Made by a program: the position numbers and the translations under genes. This document shows, in pieces, positions 25,371-33,763 of a DNA stretch of 64,000 bases. Source of the stretch: Flavipsychrobacter stenotrophus (lineage in GTDB: Bacteria > Bacteroidota > Bacteroidia > Chitinophagales > Chitinophagaceae); contig NZ_PPSL01000008.1 of NCBI RefSeq assembly GCF_002954265.1, forward strand, positions 1 through 64,000, given 5' to 3'. The notes under the pieces were generated by a model. That model was given only the letters and a program-made list of their open reading frames with translations. It had not been told where the DNA came from and made no database searches. Position 1 is the stretch's first letter. The number at the start of each line of letters is the position of its first letter.

Positions 25371-27488
25371 TTACTTAAAAATATGGAACACAATAAATGC
25401 GCAGCCATAGGCCAGTGCAAACATGTAGGCGAATTGTATCGCTGGGTATTTCCAGCTGCGGGTCTCGCGTTTTACTATGGCCAGTGTACTCATGCACTGC
25501 ATGGCAAATACATAGAATATAAGCAGTGACAGGCCTGCTGCCAATGTATACACTGGTGTACCATCATCCCGACGGGCGGCCTGCATTTTTTCTTCAAGGG
25601 TTTGGGTGCCGTTGCTTACATCGCCCACGCTATAGAGGGTGGCCATGGTACCCACAAACACTTCGCGGGCAGCAAATGACGTAATAAGTGCTATGCCTAT
25701 CTTCCAGTCGTAGCCGAGTGGTTTTATGGCAGGCTCTATGCCCTTGCCCATCATGCCTGCAAAAGAGTGCTCCAGGCGTTCAGTAGCCTGTTCGTGTTGT
25801 AGTGTTTCTGTTTGCTCCGGGTGCTGTTGTATTAGGGTAGTGTACTTTTCGTCTACCTTCTTCATTTGCGCGGGTGGCCCGAATGCGGCTAACGCCCATA
25901 GTATGAGAGACAAAACAATGATCACTTTGCCCACATCGCGGATGAAGATCTTACCTTTTTCCAGCATAGTGATACCTACGTTTTTCCAACGGGGAGCGCG
26001 GTATACGGGTAGTTCCATAAGGAAGTAGGAGCGGGTTTTGGTCTTAATAATGAGGTCCATGACCTTAGATACTATGAGGGCCATAACGAAGCCCAGCAGG
26101 TAAAGCCCCATGAGTACCAATCCCTGCATGTTAATAAAGCCCCACACACGCTTAGACGGTATCACCAATGCTATAAGCATAGTATATACAGGTAGCCTTG
26201 CCGAGCAGCTCATTAAGGGGGTAACCATTATGGTGATCAGTCTTTCTTTGGCATTCTGTATGGTGCGTGCCGCCATAATAGCAGGTACAGCACAAGCCAT
26301 CCCGCTTATCAGCGGCATTACAGAGCGGCCATTGAGTCCGGCTGAGCGCATTATACGGTCGGTAAGAAAACTGATACGCGCCATATAGCCACTGTCCTCC
26401 AGTATGGTGATGAAGCCAAACAGAATCATTATCTGCGGTACGAATACGGCAATGCCGCTCATGCCAGCCAATAGTCCGTTTACTATAAGATCCTGTAATA
26501 AACCGGCAGGCATAACACCACTTATAGCAGTACCTATGTAGGCAAATGACTCCTGTATCCAGTCCATTGGGTACTTGGCCAGCCAGAAGATACTCTGGAA
26601 CAGGATAAACAGTACTACGAGTAAAATGACATTGCCATATACAGGGTGCAGCAGCACCTTGTCTATACGATCGCTCACCACCATGCGCTTCATGGGGCTG
26701 TCGGTAACTGTGCATTGCTGCATAATGGTGTCTATCTTCTTATAGCGCATCATTATTTCCTCTGCTTGTATCTTGCCTTTGTTGAACTTATTCTCCCCCA
26801 GCAATGCAGCTACCTGTATACGGGTAGCTGCATTGAGGTGTTTTAGTTCGGCATAGTTGCAGGCCAGGTGCAGAGCGGCGTAGTTGCTGTCTTGTTCGCA
26901 CAGCGTGCGGATGTCAGCCAGCCATTCGCCGGTAATAGATATTATATCGATGAAGTCGGGTAGCGATGCCGGTCGGTTTTCGGCTACATCGCTGATGGTC
27001 TTTTTTAGTCTGGCCAGCCCCTTATTGCGGCGGGGATTGATGGGGATAACGGGTACGCCCATCATCCGCTCCATTCCTGTGGTGTCAATGGTAATTCCCT
27101 TCTGGTTAGCTATGTCCATCATAGTGAGGGCAATTACCACCGGTATCTTCAGATCCATGATCTGCGAGCAGAAAAGGAGGTTGCGTTTCAGGTTAGACGC
27201 GTCGGCAATGACAACAATAAGATCTGGACGGTCGGCATTTTTTTGGTCCAGCAGTACTTCATAAGTTACCTGCTCATCGGCACTCTTAGGGTACAGGCTA
27301 TACGTGCCGGGGAGGTCTATGATAGATGCAGACAGGGTGTCTGATATCTTAGAAATACCGGTCTTTTTATCGACCGTAACTCCCGGGAAATTGCCAACTT
27401 TCTGGTTGAGACCGGTGAGCGCGTTAAATAGGGAACTTTTCCCGCTATTGGGGTTGCCCACCAATGCTATGGTATATGAACGCTGCAT
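25371..27488 (-). CDS. feoB: Ferrous iron transporter FeoB
   Basis: A 705-residue Fe(II) importer with a cytosolic G domain followed by the membrane domain. The G1 loop is GNPNSGKS (residues 11-18), G2/G3 are GVTVDKKTG and DLPGTYSL. The G4 position reads TMMD instead of the usual N-x-x-D. The helical GDI-like region follows to about residue 270, then two Gate segments and about eight membrane helices with GFITILEDSGYMAR and CAVPAIMA. No feoA gene or domain is next to it. A TACCTTTG box lies 12 bases upstream. Confidence 0.95.
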   Translation of the reverse strand: MQRSYTIALVGNPNSGKSSLFNALTGLNQKVGNFPGVTVDKKTGISKISDTLSASIIDLPGTYSLYPKSADEQVTYEVLLDQKNADRPDLIVVIADASNLKRNLLFCSQIMDLKIPVVIALTMMDIANQKGITIDTTGMERMMGVPVIPINPRRNKGLARLKKTISDVAENRPASLPDFIDIISITGEWLADIRTLCEQDSNYAALHLACNYAELKHLNAATRIQVAALLGENKFNKGKIQAEEIMMRYKKIDTIMQQCTVTDSPMKRMVVSDRIDKVLLHPVYGNVILLVVLFILFQSIFWLAKYPMDWIQESFAYIGTAISGVMPAGLLQDLIVNGLLAGMSGIAVFVPQIMILFGFITILEDSGYMARISFLTDRIMRSAGLNGRSVMPLISGMACAVPAIMAARTIQNAKERLITIMVTPLMSCSARLPVYTMLIALVIPSKRVWGFINMQGLVLMGLYLLGFVMALIVSKVMDLIIKTKTRSYFLMELPVYRAPRWKNVGITMLEKGKIFIRDVGKVIIVLSLILWALAAFGPPAQMKKVDEKYTTLIQQHPEQTETLQHEQATERLEHSFAGMMGKGIEPAIKPLGYDWKIGIALITSFAAREVFVGTMATLYSVGDVSNGTQTLEEKMQAARRDDGTPVYTLAAGLSLLIFYVFAMQCMSTLAIVKRETRSWKYPAIQFAYMFALAYGCAFIVFHIFK

Positions 27489-27500
27489 TTATTGTGGCGG

Positions 27501-27508
27501 CAAAGGTA
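27501..27508 (-). promoter_or_regulatory. -7 box of feoB
   Basis: TACCTTTG on the minus strand, 12 bases before the start at 27488. No Fur or DtxR box is evident by eye. Confidence 0.55.
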
Positions 27509-27514
27509 AATCAT

Positions 27515-27622
27515 AATGGCTCAATGACCTAATGGCTGAATGGCTCAATGAAGGAAATATCGGATTGTGTAAATGAATTTGGGAATTCGGCAATTCGATA
27601 ATTTGACAATTGGGCAATGTGG
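27515..27622 (+). repeat. Two 8-bp-period arrays upstream of feoB
   Basis: GGCTCAAT-type octamers start at 27518, 27526, 27534 and 27542. A second array of CAATTCGA/TAATTTGA-type octamers starts at 27575 and steps by exactly 8 to 27615. Both unit types of the family occur here side by side, with no gene end nearby. Confidence 0.65.
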
Positions 27623-27670
27623 GTGAGGATGAGATTGTTCGGGCTAATTTGTACCTTGTTGGTGGGTTTC

Positions 27671-27720
27671 GGGAATCGGGAGATTCCCTACCGGTCGAGC
27701 GAAGTCGGGAGACTTCGCTC
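27671..27720. repeat. Two GGGA-loop hairpins in tandem
   Basis: GAATC-GGGA-GATTC (within 27671-27688) is followed by a perfect 10-bp stem GAGCGAAGTC-GGGA-GACTTCGCTC (27697-27720). Same loop, unrelated stems. The rest of the 410-bp gap between feoB and the DUF3857 gene has nothing else that I can support. Confidence 0.7.
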
Positions 27721-27897
27721 AGCGTTTAGTGCTGTCTCAACCGATCTGGCCTGCGTTTTATTGACATACTCAATAGAGGAAGAAATAAGAAATCCCGTTT
27801 GGCCTTACAAATGCCTTTACCCCTAATTTAAATTTTGGCCCATACTATGACTATCACGCTATTTTTTCTATTTTGAGCAACTCAATACAACCTACTT

Positions 27898-29871
27898 ATG
27901 AATAGATTTGTACATTATATATGCCTGCTGCTTTGTGTGGCAGGCTATCTTCCGGCCACCGCTTCTGATATAGTTGATGATGCTTTTGTAAAAGAACACC
28001 TTAATATAGGGAGATATAGTATTGATACAGGTGCCAGCGCGGTGATACTTTTTGAAAAGGAAGAGTACCGCATATTCGCTGACAATAAAGGTGTGCTGAA
28101 ACGTAAAGTGGTTGTTACCCGGGTCATCAGATTGCTAAATGAAGATGCATTCTATTTATCTAAAATGGGTGTATTTTGTTTTAATGATGCTGCAGCGCCT
28201 ATAGAAGGGGCTACCTATAACCTTGTAGACGGTATTGTAGAAAAAACCGAATTGAAAAAGAGAAACCTAGACAGGAAGGATATTGGGGACGGGCTATCGG
28301 CGATCACGTTCGTTATGCCGCAAATAAGGAGAGGGTGTATAATAGCATATACTTATCAGCAGGCCAGCACTATTATGCCCCGATTGTGTAGCTGGCACAT
28401 ACAAGGTGAGTATCCTAAACTGGAAAGCCAATTTAGTGTTACCTGTCCACCTCTTACTGTGGAGTATAAACCCATTCGCACAACTAAGTTGTATCCTGTG
28501 CAGTATAAATCCATAAAGCAAGCGCAAGGATCTGACGATGCATTTGCTTGTGTTGGTAGTACTGATAAAAATGGTAATGTGACCAATCTTTGGATCAGGC
28601 GCAATGTGCCAGCATTTAAGGAAGAACCGTACATGGTGAATAGCATGAACTATAAAGAGGTTCATGAACTATATCTAGTCTCGTTGCGTTTTTCAGATGA
28701 TAATACATGGGATAATTTTAATAGTGTCATATGGCAGAAGATGGGGTTGGATCTAAATGATCCTAAATTATTTTTCCTGCTTACGCTGGATTCGCTGGCC
28801 AAACCCGGGATGAGCGAAAATGAAAAGATGTTGCATATTTATTACTATGTGCGTAATAATTTTAAAGCAGTAAGCGGGGGAGAACGCAGGGAAAAGAATA
28901 CAGATTTAAAGGCACTGTGGTACAATAGATCGGGAACTATTGGTGAGATAAATCTGCTGCTTACGTCTATGCTATTGAAGGCTAAACTACATGCCAATAT
29001 CCTATTGATCTCAACGACAGAATATGAGTCGCCAAACAAGAATGTAACTGTCAGCGAACAAATGAACTATGTAGCTTGTGCGGTAATGGTAGACAATAAA
29101 GTTGTGTTTCTTGATGCTTCTGAAAAATATAATATACCCGGTATACTTCCATCGAAGTGCTATAATGGGTTTGCCTGGGCAGTTGGAGAAAGGGGATACG
29201 GTGTGGTGCTTGACCCTGTGCTATTAGAAAACAAAGAGCATTTCAATGCCAGGGTTTATGGATTTACAGGTACTACAGCCAAAATAGATATAAGGTATAA
29301 GAAGGGAGAGGTGGAGTGTGCAAGGTTGCGAAACCATTGGGCTAAACGCAGTGGTGCAAAAGGTGAATACCTGGACGAATTGAAACGCAGGTTGCCAAAA
29401 GGTATTGAAATAACCAGTGAGACAGTGGAGCATGCAGCGGATACCGATGGCGACATGGAGATAAGGTTAAGTGGTACCTGGCGGTTCAACACGGCTACAG
29501 ATGTATTCTCCCTACAGCACAATTTTACCGGGGTATTTAATGATAACCCGTTTACTTCACTTGTGCGAAAATTTCCTGTTGAATTTCGGGAACGCTCTGA
29601 TTATGTTGCTAACCTGGTTATAGAGCTGCCAAATAATTTTGTGCCCGAGGGTAATTTAGCACCGATAAATATAAGTAATGATTCGCTGGGCTTTGGCTAC
29701 AAACGTACCACCAACTATATACCACAATCTAAAATGATGACGGTATCGTCGTCATTAAATATGAAACGTACCAGATTTGAGCTTACTGAGTATGTGTCTT
29801 TACGCGGGTTCTTTGAGCAGGTAGTGATCGATAATTCTAAACTGCTGGTGTTTAAGAAGAAGGTGAAGTAA
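27898..29871 (+). CDS. DUF3857 / transglutaminase-like secreted protein, first of two paralogues
   Basis: A 657-residue protein with a signal peptide (about 1-22, ATASD). The DUF3857 domain covers about 30-230 and includes RVIRLLNEDAF and the RRNVPAFKEEPYM segment. A transglutaminase-fold domain follows (about 290-440) with LWYNRSG, FLDASEKYNIPGILP and CYNGFAW. Where true transglutaminases have the nucleophilic Cys after the LW-x-x-R-x-G segment, this one reads TIGEINLLL, so the domain is likely non-catalytic. The next gene is a full-length paralogue of exactly the same length. Probably periplasmic; no known substrate. Confidence 0.82.
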   Translation: MNRFVHYICLLLCVAGYLPATASDIVDDAFVKEHLNIGRYSIDTGASAVILFEKEEYRIFADNKGVLKRKVVVTRVIRLLNEDAFYLSKMGVFCFNDAAAPIEGATYNLVDGIVEKTELKKRNLDRKDIGDGLSAITFVMPQIRRGCIIAYTYQQASTIMPRLCSWHIQGEYPKLESQFSVTCPPLTVEYKPIRTTKLYPVQYKSIKQAQGSDDAFACVGSTDKNGNVTNLWIRRNVPAFKEEPYMVNSMNYKEVHELYLVSLRFSDDNTWDNFNSVIWQKMGLDLNDPKLFFLLTLDSLAKPGMSENEKMLHIYYYVRNNFKAVSGGERREKNTDLKALWYNRSGTIGEINLLLTSMLLKAKLHANILLISTTEYESPNKNVTVSEQMNYVACAVMVDNKVVFLDASEKYNIPGILPSKCYNGFAWAVGERGYGVVLDPVLLENKEHFNARVYGFTGTTAKIDIRYKKGEVECARLRNHWAKRSGAKGEYLDELKRRLPKGIEITSETVEHAADTDGDMEIRLSGTWRFNTATDVFSLQHNFTGVFNDNPFTSLVRKFPVEFRERSDYVANLVIELPNNFVPEGNLAPINISNDSLGFGYKRTTNYIPQSKMMTVSSSLNMKRTRFELTEYVSLRGFFEQVVIDNSKLLVFKKKVK

Positions 29872-30044
29872 GTGGATGTTGACTTGCCGGGTGGTGATGT
29901 GTGTGCTTTGTGGTCTTTAATTCAACCTGAAAATGGATGTTGGTGAACACCCAATACCAGCGAATTATCGGAGATGGAAAATAATCACATTTAAACAGGT
30001 GTCGTGAGTTATACTATTTTTAGTCAAGTAAATAATGCCTTTCT

Positions 30045-32018
30045 ATGAATAATTTGTTGCGAGTACTATGCCTGCTGTTTTGCGTAATGATTCAAATGCC
30101 TGCTAAGGCGGGTGAAATTATAGATCGCAGCTTCATAATGGAGCACATTAAAAACACTAAATACGATGTGGATACCAGTGCAAGCGCTATAGTGCTGTAC
30201 GAGAAAGAATTTATAGAGTTGTTTGTGGATGATAACCGCGTATTTAGGCGAAGGCTATGTGTGACCCGTGTGATACAAATACTGAAGGAAGACGGACTGT
30301 ACGCAGGAAAAACAGGGGTGTATAGCTATACTACGAATGAATTTCCTATCATTGGTGCTACTTATAATCTTGTAAATGACAAGGTTGAAAAAAGTGAGTT
30401 GACTAGCGATGGCGTCAAGAAGCTGGACCTGCAAGGATATACAGCCTATGAGATCACTTTGCCCGATGTAAAGCGTGGTAGTATAATAGCCTATAGTTAC
30501 GATAAAACAGATACCAGTATAAGGAGCCGGGTGTATACATGGGAAATACAAGGGCAGTTTCCCAAATTAATGAGTGAATACAGGGTGACCAACCCGGTGA
30601 CACTGGTTGGTTTTGATCCTTTGCTAATGCCTGCAGCAGAACCAGTGAGATATCGTAACCTGAAAGCTGCGGAAGCCAGCGAAGATGACTATGTATTTAT
30701 TACCAGCACAGACCCCTATTTTAATACTACTGATACCTGGATAAGGCGCAACATTCCTGCATTTAAAGCAGAGCCTTACACAATAAACAAAATAAAAAAC
30801 AAAGAGGTGCTCGAGCGCTTTCTGGTATCGAGTTACCTGTGGCCGCCAAATAGCTGGGCTATGGTGAATAAGATGTATTGGAATCTAATGGGGACGGAGG
30901 AGGCTATAAATGCACCTAATATTTTCTTTATCCTGACCCTGGATTCGCTTGTTAAAAATGCAGTTACGGGTAGTGATAAGGTAACTGCCATATATAAATA
31001 TATACGGGATAACTTCAGGTTGGCTGATTCTGCTGATCTCGCAGTTAACGCACCGGATCTGAAAACGCTTTGGGAGAGAAGAACCGGGAATTCAGCCCAG
31101 ATAAACACGTTACTTATTGCTATGCTGCATAAGGCTCATTTTGCAGCAGATCCGTTGCTGATAGCAACAACTGCTGAGTTGCCTTTTAGCGAGAAAGTGC
31201 CTGTGTCGGAACGAATTAATTATATAGCCTGTGCAGTCAGATTAGAAAATTCTGTGCTGTTGCTGGATGCATCAGACAAGTATAATATACCCGGCGTGTT
31301 GCCATCTAAATGCTATAATGGTTTTGCCTGGGCAATGGGGGAGGAGGGATATGGTTTGACCCTGGACCCAACGCTCTGCGAGAACAAAGAGAGATATTAT
31401 ACACGGGTTTTTGGTTTTAGTGACTCTGGGGCGAAAGTGGAAATAAGGATGAAGCCGGGTCTGCTGGAAAGCCAAAGGTTGCGTAAGCGGTTTGCAGGAG
31501 ATAAGAATGAGGAAGCGGAATACATAAAGGATAGAAAATCGAGATTTCCGGAAGGTGTGGAAATAAGTACCCTGTTGTTGGAGAACAAAGAGAATGCTGA
31601 TACCGAAATTGTAGTTAAGATGACCGGTATTTTGCGCTTTGACCCAAAGAAAGACACCCTGGCATTGGCGCATAATTTCTCCGGATTTTTTAAGATCAAT
31701 CCATTTCCTGATCGTGAACGTAAGCAGCCTTTAGAATTTTCCATGCGATCAGATTACATCAGTAGCCTTAGTATAGAGTTGCCAGCTAACATAAATCCTG
31801 ACAGTGTTTTTGAGCCCCTACACGTATCGTTAGATTCCACACTTAGCTATGACAGGGTGATGAATTATGTGCCTGAATCACAAATTATTACGGTTACTGC
31901 ATCTTACACAATGGGCCGTACAAAGTTTGATGCGGCTGAATATCAAAAGCTGCGTGATCTCGCTGAAAAGATAGTAGGTGATAATTCAAAAAAACTGGTA
32001 TTCAGGAGGAGGAAGTAG
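30045..32018 (+). CDS. DUF3857 / transglutaminase-like secreted protein, second paralogue
   Basis: Also 657 residues, with the same layout as the gene 173 bp upstream: signal peptide (ending PAKAGE), DUF3857 domain with RVIQILKEDGLY and RRNIPAFKAEPYT, and a transglutaminase-fold domain with LWERRTGNSAQIN, LDASDKYNIPGVLP and CYNGFAW. Again no Cys stands at the nucleophile site. By eye the two share motifs along the whole length but differ at many positions, so the duplication is old. The conserved CYNGFAWA in both may mark a binding site. Confidence 0.82.
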   Translation: MNNLLRVLCLLFCVMIQMPAKAGEIIDRSFIMEHIKNTKYDVDTSASAIVLYEKEFIELFVDDNRVFRRRLCVTRVIQILKEDGLYAGKTGVYSYTTNEFPIIGATYNLVNDKVEKSELTSDGVKKLDLQGYTAYEITLPDVKRGSIIAYSYDKTDTSIRSRVYTWEIQGQFPKLMSEYRVTNPVTLVGFDPLLMPAAEPVRYRNLKAAEASEDDYVFITSTDPYFNTTDTWIRRNIPAFKAEPYTINKIKNKEVLERFLVSSYLWPPNSWAMVNKMYWNLMGTEEAINAPNIFFILTLDSLVKNAVTGSDKVTAIYKYIRDNFRLADSADLAVNAPDLKTLWERRTGNSAQINTLLIAMLHKAHFAADPLLIATTAELPFSEKVPVSERINYIACAVRLENSVLLLDASDKYNIPGVLPSKCYNGFAWAMGEEGYGLTLDPTLCENKERYYTRVFGFSDSGAKVEIRMKPGLLESQRLRKRFAGDKNEEAEYIKDRKSRFPEGVEISTLLLENKENADTEIVVKMTGILRFDPKKDTLALAHNFSGFFKINPFPDRERKQPLEFSMRSDYISSLSIELPANINPDSVFEPLHVSLDSTLSYDRVMNYVPESQIITVTASYTMGRTKFDAAEYQKLRDLAEKIVGDNSKKLVFRRRK

Positions 32019-32148
32019 TGCGATCTTCAACGCTGTCGACTGCGCAGGGGAAATAGGTTTTACAATATTTGCTACCCGATATTAAGTTAGGATCGATGAT
32101 GGAAAAATGGTAGACTGACCAAGATATTTTAATCTTAGCAACGCTATT

Positions 32149-33480
32149 TTAAGCTCTTCCCAGCACCTTTTTACCCAACAGTCCTAATTCCGTATACCCA
32201 GTTTTAAGTATGTCGACAATGCTGAAATCCATGAATTTTTTAAGGCTGAAATACCCAAAACCGAGACCCGCTACCATTGTGAGCATGCCACCCAATGGGG
32301 CGCCATAAACATTGTGTAGCATGGCAATGCAAACAAAAGTGGTGACTACTTTCACCAGCAACATGATCTGTACTTTAATGAAATTGAGCCTTGGCTGGTG
32401 GATGATGTCGAGCGCAATGCCGTTGAATCTGTCTATAGGGTAGAGTATAGCAATGGCCATAACTATACGATACAGATTTGCGGCTTCAGTGCCTTTATAT
32501 TTGCCACTGCTGAGGATGTTTACGGGTATATCGGCTAGGAAAAATACACCAATTGCCAATGGTATGAATACCCAGGTGAGCATACCTGCATATTTATTCA
32601 TGATGTAGGTAACATGGCTCATATTCTTTTGGTTGAATGCCGTAGCCATGCTGGACATCCCCGTGCCTACAAAGCTGCGCAAGGGAATTTCTACGAGTTC
32701 CATTAGTTTGGTCGGTACACTTAAAATGGCCAATGCGCCGGGACCAAGCATGAAAGTGACGATATAGGTATTGGATGCGCCTAACAGATTAGATGTAAGG
32801 CTGGTGGCCATGCTGTATTTGCCAAAATGATAGATCTCCGTTATTGTTGCTCTCGACCTGTGCGCAATGGTTTTGAGCCCACCCAAGTTGGCAGCGATGC
32901 CTATTAAACTGGTCATGCAATTGGTGATGAAGTTCCACAGCAAGGCCGTTTGCAAGGTGAACTTACCGAGAAAGATTAGGACGAGAAAAGCCAGAATAGT
33001 TGATCCGCTATTGATCATACGCATCCATAGGATAGTACCATATTTTTCATCGGCCTGCAACCTTCCAAATATTACCAGGAATGGCAGTGAACTAAGCATG
33101 GTAAGTCCTATCCATTGCACAGATACAACCACCGACGTATTGGTAATATAGGGAAGTAGCGGAAGCGCAACAGCATTAGCTACAAGCATTAAACCTGTTA
33201 TAGCAATGGCCAGATACCAGATCGATCCTAGAACATCTGCAGCTCTTTTTGCTTCTGCGCCTGCATAAAATTTTACAGTGGCCGTGCCCAGGAAACCATT
33301 ACGAATAGAGTCGAGTACGCCTTGGGTAGTCATAAAGAATAGCCAAACACCTACATCTTCTTTGCTGAAAACCTTGTACAATAAACCAAATTGCAGCAAT
33401 CCAAACAGAGAAATGACACCGTTGCCCATAAGGGATAAAAAGTGTTTATTCTTAAATTTGGATAAGTTGATAACCGGCAT
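32149..33480 (-). CDS. Oligosaccharide flippase-like membrane protein
   Basis: A 443-residue protein with about twelve membrane helices, similar in plan to the polysaccharide-export (PST/Wzx) branch of the MOP superfamily: an N-terminal FLSLMGNGVISLFGLLQFGLLYKVFSKEDVGVW-like start, a loop with RLQADEKYG in the middle, and FGKYSMATSLTSNLLGASNTYIV in helix 7. It is divergent from the NRPS-PKS genes, 283 bp apart. It could move a polysaccharide precursor, or export the nearby product; the latter is only a guess from position. Confidence 0.75.
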   Translation of the reverse strand: MPVINLSKFKNKHFLSLMGNGVISLFGLLQFGLLYKVFSKEDVGVWLFFMTTQGVLDSIRNGFLGTATVKFYAGAEAKRAADVLGSIWYLAIAITGLMLVANAVALPLLPYITNTSVVVSVQWIGLTMLSSLPFLVIFGRLQADEKYGTILWMRMINSGSTILAFLVLIFLGKFTLQTALLWNFITNCMTSLIGIAANLGGLKTIAHRSRATITEIYHFGKYSMATSLTSNLLGASNTYIVTFMLGPGALAILSVPTKLMELVEIPLRSFVGTGMSSMATAFNQKNMSHVTYIMNKYAGMLTWVFIPLAIGVFFLADIPVNILSSGKYKGTEAANLYRIVMAIAILYPIDRFNGIALDIIHQPRLNFIKVQIMLLVKVVTTFVCIAMLHNVYGAPLGGMLTMVAGLGFGYFSLKKFMDFSIVDILKTGYTELGLLGKKVLGRA

Positions 33481-33497
33481 CAGCGATGAATATTAGC

Positions 33498-33520
33498 CCA
33501 CTGTGGGGGTGGCAAAAATA
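33498..33520 (-). promoter_or_regulatory. -7 box and leader palindrome of the flippase gene
   Basis: TATTTTTG (33513-33520, minus strand) is followed in the leader by CCCAC-A-GTGGG (33498-33508), a small perfect palindrome just after the expected transcription start. It is a possible operator. Confidence 0.4.
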
Positions 33521-33763
33521 GCTTTTAATGAGCAACTTTTCACCCTGGGTAATTATTCAATTTTGAGCTGTCATTTATTTCTGAAAACGTAGAAATGACA
33601 ATGGTTTTACAGTTTTTAACTCACTATTAATCTTTTAAGAAGAATTGTACATTTCGCTATGAAAGTTTCGGTGGATGGTTTATCTTAGAGGTTGTACACA
33701 ATGTTTTCGTTTAAATAGGTAACTATTAACGATTTATTACTTCATATAATATTTGGTCGTTAC

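Noticed and set aside
27617-27826. Open frame of 69 codons between feoB and the DUF3857 genes
   Set aside because: It is read straight through the two GGGA hairpins and the octamer array; the palindromes explain the sequence better than coding does.
33600-33763. Riboswitch or attenuator in front of the NRPS-PKS operon
   Set aside because: No stem-loop with a T-run and no known aptamer pattern could be found by eye; only a near-match to a -7 box (TAATATTTG, one base too long) at 33747.
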